Below, in pieces: positions 28,359-39,300 of a stretch of DNA of 64,000 nt. The notes under the pieces are model-generated. The model did not search any database, had not been told where the DNA came from, and saw nothing but the letters and a program-made list of their open reading frames with translations. Where the stretch lies: assembly GCA_015056815.1 (NCBI GenBank), contig SVFN01000005.1, forward strand, positions 62,001-126,000, given 5' to 3'. Within the stretch, counting starts at the first letter, position 1. Every line of letters begins with the position of its first letter. The stretch comes from Lachnospiraceae bacterium (lineage in GTDB: Bacteria > Bacillota > Clostridia > Lachnospirales > Lachnospiraceae). Both the position numbers and the translations under genes were made by a program.

Positions 28359-28422
28359 ATTTTTCCCTCCATTCTTTTCCCCCGGTGGAAACACTCGGTC
28401 TCAGAGCGTCCCTGTCCGGCTT

Positions 28423-29355
28423 CTATTCAATAATACCCGCAGGATATAAATCGCCGTCCGGAAGGATAGGCTTCTCAACCTCAGCATTTTCCTTCACAAC
28501 TTCTTTCCTGTCACCAGGCTCAAGTCTTATTATGCCTACACTTGTTCCGGCAAAAATAACCGCATCTCCAATATTCTCAATGTACCAAGGACAGTCATCC
28601 GTATGCTCTGAATAGAACTCTATGTTCTGATAATGCGGAAAGTAGCGGAGATCAATCTCATAATTTTCCGTATCTATCAAATAGCTGTCTTGAAAGGTGC
28701 CTATATGAGGCCAACTGGAAAACTCAAGGCATTTTCCGTCCTCAGACTCCTTTGGTACATAATAGAGCGAATGAAAATAGTAATCGCAGAAATTTGCCAG
28801 CACTAACAGAACCTTCCCCGGCTCTATCGTTGGATATTCTATTGTATCCTTATACTTTTCCTTTAACCGCTCATAATCCGGTATGATATCCGGATACTCA
28901 TCCTGCTTCTTGAATCTGCAATATGCCAGCGGACAGTAATACACGCTATTCTCCGTTGTAAGCACCAGTTCTCCCTCTCCCTCATCGATATAAATGGCCT
29001 TCACATCTGAGGTATGTATATCCATAGCATCTGAGAACCTCTTGTGACCTGTTACAATACCATGCCCTCTGCGCACCATCTCGCCGCCAAACTCATGCTC
29101 CCCGATATACCAAAAATGGAGCTGAAGCTTTTTCCATTCTTCATGAGAAACCAGATTCGCTACATAAGAATCTATGATATTCCTTCCAAGCTCCTCGTAT
29201 TTGTTACCTTTTAAAAGATTTCTCTGAATACCCATAACAATATCTTTTCCTTCATAGGTGAAGAACAGCTTCGTTACCACCCCATAGTCTCTCACTGTTC
29301 CGTGAATATCGTACTTTTCAGAATATACCCCTACTTCTTTTTTCAGCCACGCCAT
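28423..29355 (-). CDS. Hypothetical protein (310 aa)
   Basis: Intact ORF MAWLKKEVGVYSEKYDIHGTVRDYGVVTKLFFTYEGKDIVMGIQRNLLKGNKYEELG. Confidence 0.65.
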   Translation of the reverse strand: MAWLKKEVGVYSEKYDIHGTVRDYGVVTKLFFTYEGKDIVMGIQRNLLKGNKYEELGRNIIDSYVANLVSHEEWKKLQLHFWYIGEHEFGGEMVRRGHGIVTGHKRFSDAMDIHTSDVKAIYIDEGEGELVLTTENSVYYCPLAYCRFKKQDEYPDIIPDYERLKEKYKDTIEYPTIEPGKVLLVLANFCDYYFHSLYYVPKESEDGKCLEFSSWPHIGTFQDSYLIDTENYEIDLRYFPHYQNIEFYSEHTDDCPWYIENIGDAVIFAGTSVGIIRLEPGDRKEVVKENAEVEKPILPDGDLYPAGIIE

Positions 29356-29491
29356 AGCATTCTCCCACCCTTTCTTTGCCGTCTCTTGTTCATTCGTATC
29401 CCGTCAGAATACTGCTTTACCGGATTTTCTTTCCTTAACATTACTATTATATCCCCGGATTACTCACTTTGTAATTGAACGTGCGGTTTAA

Positions 29492-29577
29492 AAGCAAAAA
29501 AAACCAAACATTTATGTTGGCCTGATCTACCATTCAGCTTAACAGGGGACCAAAAAAAATGTTTGGCATTTTTGCTT
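29492..29577. repeat. Short element bounded by about 20-bp inverted repeats (MITE-like)
   Basis: AAGCAAAAAaaaCCAAACATTT ... AAATGTTTGGcaTTTTTGCTT. The right arm is related to a single copy at 25183-25228. Confidence 0.6.
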
Positions 29578-29639
29578 AAAATAAATATTTTTGAAAAGTA
29601 AGATAACGATGTCCGCAAAATTTCTTACAGGACCTGTGG

Positions 29640-29968
29640 AATCTCAATATATGAAACCGTGCATTCCACCATAAACTTAACACCGATCTGTTCAAATCTC
29701 TGTTAGTTCCTGCTTATGTCAACCATATTTCTTCTCGGAACAAATACGTCCACATGGTGTTTCTCACAAAAGGAAAGGCAATCCTGTATATATCCCCTTC
29801 CGTCAACGGTTCCCAGTACCATTCATCGCATACCTTCCCAATGACGGAATCCGTCTGTTTGTTCGTCCCGATCACATATATTTCTTCCCGCTCATCCTGC
29901 TTCATCAGCTCAATCAGTCTGTAAGCGGTGCTGAACCAATGATTAAACCATACTCTTACCATTTTCAA
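29640..29968 (-). pseudogene. N-terminal remnant of an ATP-grasp family gene
   Basis: MVRVWFNHWFSTAYRLIELMKQDEREEIYVIGTNKQTDSVIGKVCDEWYWEP, frameshift, CLSFCEKHHVDVFVPRRNMVDISRN*QRFEQIGVKFMVEC. Confidence 0.65.
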
Positions 29969-31068
29969 CTTCTCCGTATTTCTCTTTTATTTCTTTGCGT
30001 AAGATGCCCGAACAGCACCGCATCAAGTACCGGGATCTTGCTTATGACAAAAACCCCCGCCGCACTGACAATGCACATGAGAAGGAAGGTTATGATGACC
30101 GTAAGCACTCCTTCGGCGCAGTAAAGAGAATACTGCGTATCGCCCAGCCCTCTGACACGCACGAACGCCGCGTGCATCGCATACTGGAAGATGTAGAGCT
30201 CCAGGGTTCTGACTCCGATCTTTGAAAAGGCTTCTTTCATCTTCCCCTCTTTCATCCGGTAGATGCCGTAAAAGCAGACAAAACAACCGGTCATACCCGC
30301 TGCCATCTGTAAGACAATGTCCGAAAGACTCTCGCTTTTTTGCAGATCAAAGACGATCACAAAGCACAGAAACACCACGAGTGCTCCCCACCAGAGCCCC
30401 TTCGTGATCCGCACGGGCACACACCACAGTTCAAGCCGCTTCACATAAGCCGTCCAGACATATCCCGCCGCATAATAAGGCAGATAGGTCAGCGTCAGAT
30501 TCGGGCTTAAGAAGGTATTACCGCTTCTGTTCTGCATAAAGAAAAGCACATAAGCTGCCAGAAGGATGATCAGAAAGGCACATAAGCGCAGCGCTTCCGT
30601 CTTTCTGTCGCCCCTTCCGTGATTCTTTGTATCGCCGTCAGCCTCCCCGGCACTTTGGGGCTTCACGATGCCGGATGCCAAAAACTGCGCTATCACGGTG
30701 ATCACCATCACGATAAACAGCGTGCCCAGAAACCACAGGCCTTTATCGAGCTGCCACAGGATCCCTGCGATCTCCCGCAGGGGATGCGTAGGATGTAACA
30801 GCATGGGCCATACAAAAAACGGGATCAGATACGCTGCCGCACGTTTGGCTATCAGCTGACCGGTCTGTATCAGATTTCTTTCTTTTCTCCCAAGTCCCGC
30901 AAGGTAGCCGCTTACCATCATAAACAAAGGCATCTGCACTGCCTTGATAAAATCATAGATATACGGATCTGTGGCGGAAAGATTGTTCCACACCAGACAG
31001 TGCCCGAACAGCACTAACAATATGGCGAAGCCTTTTACCGCATCCAATGATACATCGCGTTCTTTCAT
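29965..31068 (-). CDS. Acyltransferase family 3 membrane protein
   Basis: RDVSLDAVKGFAILLVLFGHCLVW; polytopic; MPLFMMVSGYLAG. Confidence 0.9.
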   Translation of the reverse strand: MKERDVSLDAVKGFAILLVLFGHCLVWNNLSATDPYIYDFIKAVQMPLFMMVSGYLAGLGRKERNLIQTGQLIAKRAAAYLIPFFVWPMLLHPTHPLREIAGILWQLDKGLWFLGTLFIVMVITVIAQFLASGIVKPQSAGEADGDTKNHGRGDRKTEALRLCAFLIILLAAYVLFFMQNRSGNTFLSPNLTLTYLPYYAAGYVWTAYVKRLELWCVPVRITKGLWWGALVVFLCFVIVFDLQKSESLSDIVLQMAAGMTGCFVCFYGIYRMKEGKMKEAFSKIGVRTLELYIFQYAMHAAFVRVRGLGDTQYSLYCAEGVLTVIITFLLMCIVSAAGVFVISKIPVLDAVLFGHLTQRNKREIRRS

Positions 31069-31146
31069 AACGTTCCTGCTCCCTTTGATTGAAGACAGAT
31101 AGCCGCCCCTGTCTCCTACACTGTCTCCTAGAATATCACAGATTTA

Positions 31147-31183
31147 AAAAAAAGAAAAGTACAGGCGCTTTGCCTGTACTTTC
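31147..31183 (-). terminator. Intrinsic terminator after the MCP gene
   Basis: Minus strand: AAAGTACAGGC-aaagc-GCCTGTACTTTT followed by CTTTTTTTT. Confidence 0.88.
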
Positions 31184-31206
31184 CGTCATACTCTTTCTTA
31201 TCAGTT

Positions 31207-33207
31207 TCAGATTTTAAAGGTTCCGACAAATTCACCGACCTTCTCTGCGGATTCGGAGACAGTCCTTGCACTGTGGTCTACCGACTCGCTCTCGTCCGCC
31301 ACCTGTGCGGCACTTGCCACTACACTTTCAATCGTATCCGCGATCTCGATCGTACTCGCCGACTGTTCCTCGGAGATTGCCGCTACACTGGCTGCGATCT
31401 CATTGACATCCGCCATCATTCCGATCATGGTCTGAACGGTCAGACCGGTCTCCTCCAGATTCTTAAAGATCTGTGCGAAGGTATCTCCCGCTGTTACCAC
31501 TGCACTGCTGCTCTGTCCGATCTCATCCATATTCAGTTTAGACTTCTCGGAAAGCATCTGGATCTTCTGCGTGATATCATGAATAATATCCGTGATCTCT
31601 GTCGTCGCGTTGGCACTTTCATTGGCCAGATTGCCGATCTCAGTCGCCACAACTGCGAAACCTCTGCCCGCTTCTCCCGCTCTGGCCGCCTCAATGGAAG
31701 CGTTCAGGGAAAGGAGGTTGGTCTGGGAGGAGATCGCGTTGATCATTGCCACAATGGTGTTGATCTTCTGAGCCGCTTCATCCACTTCCAGTACCACCGC
31801 ATTCATATCATCCATAGATGAAGCCACCTGCTTCATAGTGCTTTGCAGATGCTCCATATCCTTCTGTCCGTTCTCCGCCTGCTTGACCAACATTTCCATC
31901 GTCTCGTTTGCGGAATATCCCTTGTTCGTCAGGTCGCTCATGGATCCTGCCAGAGAGGTTGCATTGTCCGCAAGCTCTGTAACGGAATCCGAAATCCCGT
32001 TGATGGAATCCTTGATCTGCAACATGGAAGTACTCTGTTCTCCTGCCTGACGGTTCAGTTCTCCGGAAACCTCAAGACTGCTCTGTGCCTCCTCGGAAAG
32101 TCTGCCGGTAATCCCCTGCATATCGCCGAGTGTCATGCGCATGGATTCGATAAAATCGGCCATACATCCGTTCATGACCGCAATTTCATCTGTTCCCTTG
32201 CGGTCGATCTGTACTGTAAAGTCGCCGGTGGTAATGTCCTGAATATTCTTCGTAAGTTTACGTACCGGTTTGGTAACGATCGTCTTGATCAGACGATACA
32301 TGACAATACCGATGACCAGGATCATCACGATCATCACAATGTAACAGATCATCATAAATCTGGAAAGGCTCTTCAATACGTCCTTTTCACTTACAGAGGA
32401 AACCATGGTCCAGGATGTACCCTCCACATTATTCAAAGCTACATAATAAGTGGTGCCGTCAACCGCTATTTTACGGATTTCTCCCATAGAGCCGTTCATG
32501 AATTCTTTTAACTTCACCAGGAAAGCATCCTCGGGATGATCGGAGATCTTACTGCCGTTATAAGATGCCTCATAGTAAGATAAGATATCCTCCCCGGCAA
32601 GCATCATGGTCATACCGGTCTCCATCGGCTTAAACTGTGCTGTCGCCGCCACGATACTGTCAAGAGTGACATCCACTGCCGCAACACCGACTCTGCCGTC
32701 CGCCAGCGTGATTTTGCGCGACATGGTCACGACCACGCTCCCGCTGTCGCTGTCAACATACGGCGTACCGTAGGTAAACTTACTGCTGCCGATTCCGTCC
32801 TTATACCAGTCGCGTTCTGTGATCACATAATCCGCATCCGGCTCCCAGCCCGAGGGATCGATCCAGGTACCATCCTCAAGTCCTGTGTAGAAACCATTCG
32901 GCGTCAGTTCACTGAACGTAAGCGAGGGCTCCAGATAGGCCTTCATTTCCTCGATATCCTTAAACGGAACTCTCTCGAGCGTCTGCGCATACTGTTCGAA
33001 GGTCGCCGTCAGCGCCTCCATCTCTCCGCTGATCTGCGCCGCATTTGCATTCGCATCACTCAGCAGGTCATCCTGCGCTAAAGATGTGATAATACTTTTT
33101 GCCTGCATGGACAGAAACAGGATCACAAATATGATCGCCACTGTCACCATAGGAAGCAAAATGGTCAATAACTTCGTGCTGATACTTCTTTTTGCCTTTT
33201 TTTCCAT
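31207..33207 (-). CDS. Methyl-accepting chemotaxis protein (Cache-type sensor)
   Basis: Two TMs, HAMP-like linker and MCP hairpin tip INAISSQTNLLSLNASIEAARAGEAGRGFAVVATEIGNLA. Confidence 0.95.
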   Translation of the reverse strand: MEKKAKRSISTKLLTILLPMVTVAIIFVILFLSMQAKSIITSLAQDDLLSDANANAAQISGEMEALTATFEQYAQTLERVPFKDIEEMKAYLEPSLTFSELTPNGFYTGLEDGTWIDPSGWEPDADYVITERDWYKDGIGSSKFTYGTPYVDSDSGSVVVTMSRKITLADGRVGVAAVDVTLDSIVAATAQFKPMETGMTMMLAGEDILSYYEASYNGSKISDHPEDAFLVKLKEFMNGSMGEIRKIAVDGTTYYVALNNVEGTSWTMVSSVSEKDVLKSLSRFMMICYIVMIVMILVIGIVMYRLIKTIVTKPVRKLTKNIQDITTGDFTVQIDRKGTDEIAVMNGCMADFIESMRMTLGDMQGITGRLSEEAQSSLEVSGELNRQAGEQSTSMLQIKDSINGISDSVTELADNATSLAGSMSDLTNKGYSANETMEMLVKQAENGQKDMEHLQSTMKQVASSMDDMNAVVLEVDEAAQKINTIVAMINAISSQTNLLSLNASIEAARAGEAGRGFAVVATEIGNLANESANATTEITDIIHDITQKIQMLSEKSKLNMDEIGQSSSAVVTAGDTFAQIFKNLEETGLTVQTMIGMMADVNEIAASVAAISEEQSASTIEIADTIESVVASAAQVADESESVDHSARTVSESAEKVGEFVGTFKI

Positions 33208-33341
33208 CTTAACCCTCTCCTTTTATCATAAGATTTTTCATTTTCCCATCACTCATATCCTCATTTTATCGCAAAATACGCTTAGGCAAAAGTACTGTTT
33301 TTCTCTCTTTTTTTTGTCAGTTTTTATCCATTTTAAACAAT

Positions 33342-34451
33342 TCACTGCTTGAAAATGCTTCTTTTCATCCCTTGCGCATTTCTTTTCCGTTCCCGGATCC
33401 TGTTCAGTATACTGCCTGCACAGGAAATCCCCGCGATCGTTACAGGGATCATTCCAAACCGCAGTAAAACCGGGACCACGGAATCCTCCCGCATGCCTGC
33501 CATTTCACACAGAACCGCGATCCCGCTTTGCAAAAACAGAAACACAAACAGATGATAACACAGGATCGTCAGCGTATATTTTCCCGGCTTATAAAGTATA
33601 CGCGGCAGATAAGAACGCCGGCCCCCGCACTCCGCCCGGTAGCATAAAAGCATGATCAGAAAGGAGGCTGTAACAGCATTATACAGGTCGATGATCATGG
33701 ACTTGCCATACTCTCCGATAGAAAGATTTGCAGATCCGTTCCACAAAGCAGTCAGCACAAAGACCGTCCCCGCCGCCAGACAAAAGAGCGAAGCCTTTTT
33801 GTCCCGGCAGGCTTTCTCCAGAAAATCCGTCTTGCCGATCGAGTAGCCCACCTCCAGAAGCGCCGTAAAAAACGGTACGGCGTCCAGACTCCACGGCAAC
33901 AGTACCGGAGAGATGTAATGATAAAAAAACTGAAGAAACAGCCCGATAGATATCACCAGGCCTGTCCTTTTTAAATCCTCTTTGAACAAACGCATCAGAC
34001 CGTCAAATACAGCAAGACTTACAAACAATGCGGGCAAAAACCAGGTCGGTGCATTCTGCAGATGCAAAAAGAACACATTCTTCTCCGGCATCGTTCTTGC
34101 GCTCAGATAAAGCTGGTTTCTCGCATATAAGATCCCGATCACACTCTGCATGCCCACCGTATGAAATCCGCCATCCACCACCCATTCTTTGCATGCAAAA
34201 AACAACAGATAAAACAGGTTCGCTGCCAAATACGGCAAAAGAAGTCTTTTTGCCTTTTCCTTTATAAACTCCCGATACGAAATCTCTTTTGTCCGGTATG
34301 TAAAACCGGCCAGCACAAAAAAGACCGGAACATAAAACATACCGCCCCAGAAATTAACGCCGGGGATCCCAACCTGCGCATGATTCAATAATACGATAAA
34401 GATCGCGATGGTCTTGACTGCATCCAGCCATCCTTCTCTCTTTTTTTTCAT
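33342..34451 (-). CDS. Acyltransferase family 3 membrane protein
   Basis: REGWLDAVKTIAIFIVLLNHAQV; FYVPVFFVLAGFTYR; polytopic. Confidence 0.88.
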   Translation of the reverse strand: MKKKREGWLDAVKTIAIFIVLLNHAQVGIPGVNFWGGMFYVPVFFVLAGFTYRTKEISYREFIKEKAKRLLLPYLAANLFYLLFFACKEWVVDGGFHTVGMQSVIGILYARNQLYLSARTMPEKNVFFLHLQNAPTWFLPALFVSLAVFDGLMRLFKEDLKRTGLVISIGLFLQFFYHYISPVLLPWSLDAVPFFTALLEVGYSIGKTDFLEKACRDKKASLFCLAAGTVFVLTALWNGSANLSIGEYGKSMIIDLYNAVTASFLIMLLCYRAECGGRRSYLPRILYKPGKYTLTILCYHLFVFLFLQSGIAVLCEMAGMREDSVVPVLLRFGMIPVTIAGISCAGSILNRIRERKRNAQGMKRSIFKQ

Positions 34452-34540
34452 ATCTCCAGATTCTTTCTATGATAGATTTATATCTTACCCTGTAATTCGC
34501 AGTAAGGATAGCACATTTGACACTCTTTTTCAAGAGAACT

Positions 34541-36313
34541 TCAAAACGGATTGTTCTGATAGAACAGGATCAGTTCAGCATCCTCCCGCGGGATCTCGAA
34601 GGAAGGTTTGTCTTTGATCTTCCAGGCAAGAGGATCTGTCTGTTTTTTTACCTTTTGTACCATCTGCGGCACCTGAAGCAGTTCCTCCCGGTATTTCGAG
34701 GCTGCCTTCCTCTCTCCCTGTATAGCGCTGTAAGCGGCGGCTTCGTCCAGCAGGTGAATGTACTCGCTGTATGCCGTCATATTATATCTGTTCAACGCAA
34801 TATAATGCTGCAGTGCCGTAAACATGGCGTCGTACTTTTTTTCATCACGATAGTAATACGACTGCACAAGCCAGCCCGCACTGCTGTAGGGATTGGCATT
34901 TACGATCCGCTCGGCATATCCTGCTGCTGACTCTGTATCCTCCTGTTGCACCATCAGATGCTCCTGCACAGAGGACTTAAACGGATAAAGTTTTGCCGAC
35001 AGCTCATATTTTCCGCTCTCCTCCAAAAAGCCTGCCACTGCAAACCACAGCATCATAACTGCGAAGCCGGCAAACGCCAGACTCCATTTTTTTCCCTTTA
35101 AAGCAAACATTTCATCCTGCTTTTTCCGACTGGTTTTGGTGCAAAGGCTGACCGGGAATGCGTTTTTCTCCTCCCAGTCCATCATACATAAAAGAAAAAG
35201 CGCTACAAAAGAAAACGCCAGATCCGGATCAAAAAACAAATGTACTCCGATGATGACAAGTAGCAGACGTTTTTTGCCATCTCCCCGTTTCCAGACTCTT
35301 ACAACTAAAAACAAAAACGCGCCGAGTGCCACCAGCCCATGATCCAGTGCGATCTGAAGCCAGTCATTGTGTACATAACGGACCGAATAAACTCCGTTTC
35401 TGATCAGTGGCTGTATCTCATAATACCCAAGATACCCAAGTCCCAGCGGATGCTGCAGAAGTAAAGGTATTGCATCTTTCCAGTAAAGCAGGCGTCCGAG
35501 CAGGGTGCTCTCCTGAAAGGAGATCGTCAGAAACCTGCCAAAAGATGTTACGTTTCCAGTCCTGCCTGCCAGGAGGAATGCTCCTATAAGGCAGACAGCG
35601 CACGGGAAGAGGATCCACTTGCGAAGTATTTTTTTCTTCCAAAACAGCCAAAAGCAGACCCCCGCCGCTAGAACAAAGGTCAGCCTGCTGCCTGTCCAGA
35701 AAATCCCTGTCAAAAGAACCAAAAGCATGAGAAGATGTAAAATATCTTTCCGCATCCATCGTTTTTTTTCATTCGCTTTCGATGAATCGGCTCCTTGTGT
35801 TTCCAAGATCTGTTCCAAAAGAAGCACCAGCGCAAGAAGCAGATACAAAGCCATGGTATTGGCATATTGAAAGAATCCCCCAAGACGTCCGCTATTGATG
35901 ACAAGCCCGCGAAGATCCGGAATCCTGCAAAAGATCAACGCCATCAGAACCATCACCACGCCGCTTGCCGGTAAAAGTCCAAATGCTTCCTCCCTCTCTT
36001 CTTTCGTTTTCTGCATCAGAAACAATACCCAGATTCCCGCCGCCAGGACCCGCAGAAAACCAATGAATGCCGTTCCTTTATCAATCCCGCACAAAAAGGC
36101 CAGAAAGGCTGCGCCTATGTAAGCACTCCCTGCCAGCACATTCCTGTTTCGGTATACTCTGATCCCGTTTTCCCTGCATGCCCCATACCCCAACAGAGCG
36201 CACAATACCACCGTCAGGGTAAATAATAAAAATGGATAAGACAGCCCGCACAAAAATGCTGAGGCTGTCAGTATCCATTTGATGTAATTGTGGGATGTAT
36301 CCCGTTTTTTCAT
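34541..36313 (-). CDS. O-antigen ligase/polymerase (Wzy_C)-like membrane protein
   Basis: Polytopic; PLLLQHPLGLGYLGYYEIQPLIRNGVYSVRYVHNDWLQIALDHGLVALGAFLFLV typical of Wzy_C; soluble TPR-like C-terminus. Confidence 0.85.
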   Translation of the reverse strand: MKKRDTSHNYIKWILTASAFLCGLSYPFLLFTLTVVLCALLGYGACRENGIRVYRNRNVLAGSAYIGAAFLAFLCGIDKGTAFIGFLRVLAAGIWVLFLMQKTKEEREEAFGLLPASGVVMVLMALIFCRIPDLRGLVINSGRLGGFFQYANTMALYLLLALVLLLEQILETQGADSSKANEKKRWMRKDILHLLMLLVLLTGIFWTGSRLTFVLAAGVCFWLFWKKKILRKWILFPCAVCLIGAFLLAGRTGNVTSFGRFLTISFQESTLLGRLLYWKDAIPLLLQHPLGLGYLGYYEIQPLIRNGVYSVRYVHNDWLQIALDHGLVALGAFLFLVVRVWKRGDGKKRLLLVIIGVHLFFDPDLAFSFVALFLLCMMDWEEKNAFPVSLCTKTSRKKQDEMFALKGKKWSLAFAGFAVMMLWFAVAGFLEESGKYELSAKLYPFKSSVQEHLMVQQEDTESAAGYAERIVNANPYSSAGWLVQSYYYRDEKKYDAMFTALQHYIALNRYNMTAYSEYIHLLDEAAAYSAIQGERKAASKYREELLQVPQMVQKVKKQTDPLAWKIKDKPSFEIPREDAELILFYQNNPF

Positions 36314-36328
36314 AATCCGTTGTTTATC

Positions 36329-39300
36329 CTATTTTTTGTTCAGTACAATCTTTTTTGCCTTTGACCAGGCAGAATAATATTTCTTTTCGCGGATCTTTTT
36401 GTAAGAACGGATCCGCACATAATAAGTGCTTTGCTTAGAGCGCAGTCCCTTTAAGATCACCCAGGTGGCTTTATTATTCCGAATCGTCTGCGTCTTTGCT
36501 TTGGCAAAATTCTTTTTTAACGAATAACTGATCTCATATCCGTCCGTGTTTTTGGTCTGCTTTCTCCAGGTAACCTTAATCCCTCTGGATTTTGCCGACA
36601 GCTTCAGTCCGGAAGCATTCTTCGGTCCGATATAAAATTTCAGGGTCCTGCTTCCGCTGTAATCGCCTTTTAACGTAACAGTCGCCGTATAGGCACCGAT
36701 CTCCTTACAGTTTTTCGGAATCGTCAGAGTATAATCCGTATTTTCCTTCAGACTCCGTCCTGTACTGTCTTTTATGACCAGCTTCGGTTTTCTGTTTTTG
36801 CCCTTATAAGTCAGGATTTCCTCCGCGAAGCATACCTGTGCCACTTTCGGGATCACTGTCACAAAAGAGCTCTCTAGGCATTCCTTACAATGCCTGCTCT
36901 TTTGTCCGTCTTTGGTAAAGGTCGCCTTACGGTCGATCGTCCACTTGCTGTCATAGCGGTGTGTATGTGCAAAAGTCGCGCCCGCCTCTGTCGTTCGGAT
37001 ATTCGTCAGACGTTTCGATGATGTCGTCACACCGATATAGATCGGTGAAAAGGTCACAAAGTTCGGATAAATGTAACCATTCGGATCCACCTCGCACTGC
37101 TGGGTACTCCAGTTGCCGTCATGGTAATGTCCGACCACCGCATAGAGTCCGGTAAAGGATTTCCCGATGTAGATTCCGATCTGTCCTTTTCCTTTGGCAT
37201 TCAGATCAAAAAGCTTCAAAGCCTGTACCGTTGTCTGTGTCTCCTTGGCCGCATTGATCACTCCATACACCACATCCTTTAACGAATTTAAGGCATTCTG
37301 ATCCTTCACTTTCGTCACATCCTGAATGCGCAGACTGCTTTCGGACGGGATCCTGAAGCCTGTCAGATCCAACAGTTCTTCATCTTCCGCGCTCTTTACA
37401 AGCTGTCCGGCCTTCTGCTTAGCTTCCTCATCCGTCTGAGGAATCGTCGTGTCTGTATTGTCAAATTCCTTACCGTCCTGATCGTATTCCTTTTCTTCAA
37501 ACACCGTATATAGCGTAACATCCTGCGTCACCCGGTAGGTATTAATGTTGATCACCTGACCGCCTTCTGTCTCGGAGAAACCGATAAACTTCTGTGTGGG
37601 CCGGTCAAAGTAATGACACCATCTCTCAAAATAGACCAGACTTCCGTTCTCGGGTATGCGATACTCTCCGTACAGCATTCCCTTGAAGGTCACTGTAAAA
37701 TACTGATCCGTCCAGGATGCATACAGATTCGTATCCTCTGTGGGCGTGAAGTTCGAAAGATCCACCGTCTCACCATTTGCTTCGGTGCTCCAGCCCGCAA
37801 AAGCATAGCCGTCACGCACTGCCGTATTTCCCACATAATTCATCGGCTTATCTGTATAGTAAGAACCTGCAAACATCTTACTCAGTTCTTCCTGGTCATC
37901 CCGGTAGATCGATGCTCCCCAGTAAGAAGCCAGTTTTCCTTCGTTGGCATGTACGGTCACTGCTACTACCTTTTTCCATACGGCATAAAGAGTGATATCC
38001 TTTTTTGCCTCAAAGGTATCCTCATTGACCACATTTCTGCCATCCGCCGTAGTACTCCATTCCACAACTTTAAATCCGTCTACCTCCGGATGGCTGAGTG
38101 TGATCCTTCCGGTAATGTACTTCCTGCTGTAGTCCGGCATATCCTCTGCCAGATTTCTTCCGTTTCCGTCATACGTGACCGTTACCACCGGAAGCCACGC
38201 TGCTGTGATCGTCATATCCCGCGCCGGTATAAAGGACGAAAGCGCATCCTTTCGCTTTCCTTCATCCGTCACCCAGCAGTGAAAACCATAGTTGCGCTTC
38301 GTCGCATAAGCGGAAGGAATCCATGCATTCGATTCGACAAAGGATTTTCCTTCGATGACTTTACGGGTTGTGGAAGAAACCAGATCTCCGATCCCTTTTT
38401 CAGCATCATAATAAGAGAGACTTCCGCCGTTTGCCAGGAAAGTGATCAGATATGCCTTTTTCCATACAGCATACAAGGTCATATCACTCTCAACCTTCAT
38501 CGTATTGATGTCCGTTATCACTTCTCCGTTTTTCGTCAGACTCCAGCCTCCAAAGGCAAGATGATCATTGTTGATCGACGGGGGAGATGTATAATAATAG
38601 TTCAGGCTCTGTCCCTGCGGATAATCCTGCTTTTGGGTGGTGATATTGACTCCGAAATACCCGCCGTTGGCATCATACGTCACCGTTTTTTTCGGTTTAA
38701 ATACCGCATATAATGTCGTATCCGCCGTCAGTTTATCCTCGTAGGTGATCAGTCCGCCCGATGCATCCGCTGTCCTGGACCAGCCGAAAAACAGCATACC
38801 CTGTGGCGGAGTCAGCGTATAGCTGTAAGCGGAAGCCGCACTTAAAAGACTGCTTCCCTCGATCTTTCGCTCCACTGTGATCGCATCCCTGCTGTTTTTA
38901 TACGAGCCGCCATTTAAATCCAGTGTCACATCGAAGGCCTGCTTCCAGACCGGATACAGGGTCGTATTGCGCTCTGCCGTGATCCCGGGCAGAACCTCCT
39001 GTGCGTTAAGTCCCGTATTCCATCCGGCAAAGGCAATATTGTTGCCCTTTGTCGCCTTGATGGTATAGCCGTTGAAGGTCTCGTTCGACGTATAAAGACT
39101 ATAATAGGATCCTTTCTGTACAAACGTATCAAATTCTGTCACTTCCTCCGGTGCCGCCTGTCCCGAAGAGGAACGTATTGCCGTTCCCTTTTCGATCACA
39201 AAACGGATACGGACGGTATCCTTCCATACCGCATAAAGCGTCACATTTCCTTTGACTGTATAGGAATTACTGTTGGAATAAGCGGTACCGCTTCCGTCCT

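Noticed and set aside
31273-32511. Plus-strand ORFs of 182 and 222 aa
   Set aside because: Antisense to the MCP gene; His/Cys-rich artefact composition.
37613-38713. 366-aa plus-strand ORF
   Set aside because: Antisense to the List_Bact repeat protein; the apparent repeats reflect the repeats of the sense gene.
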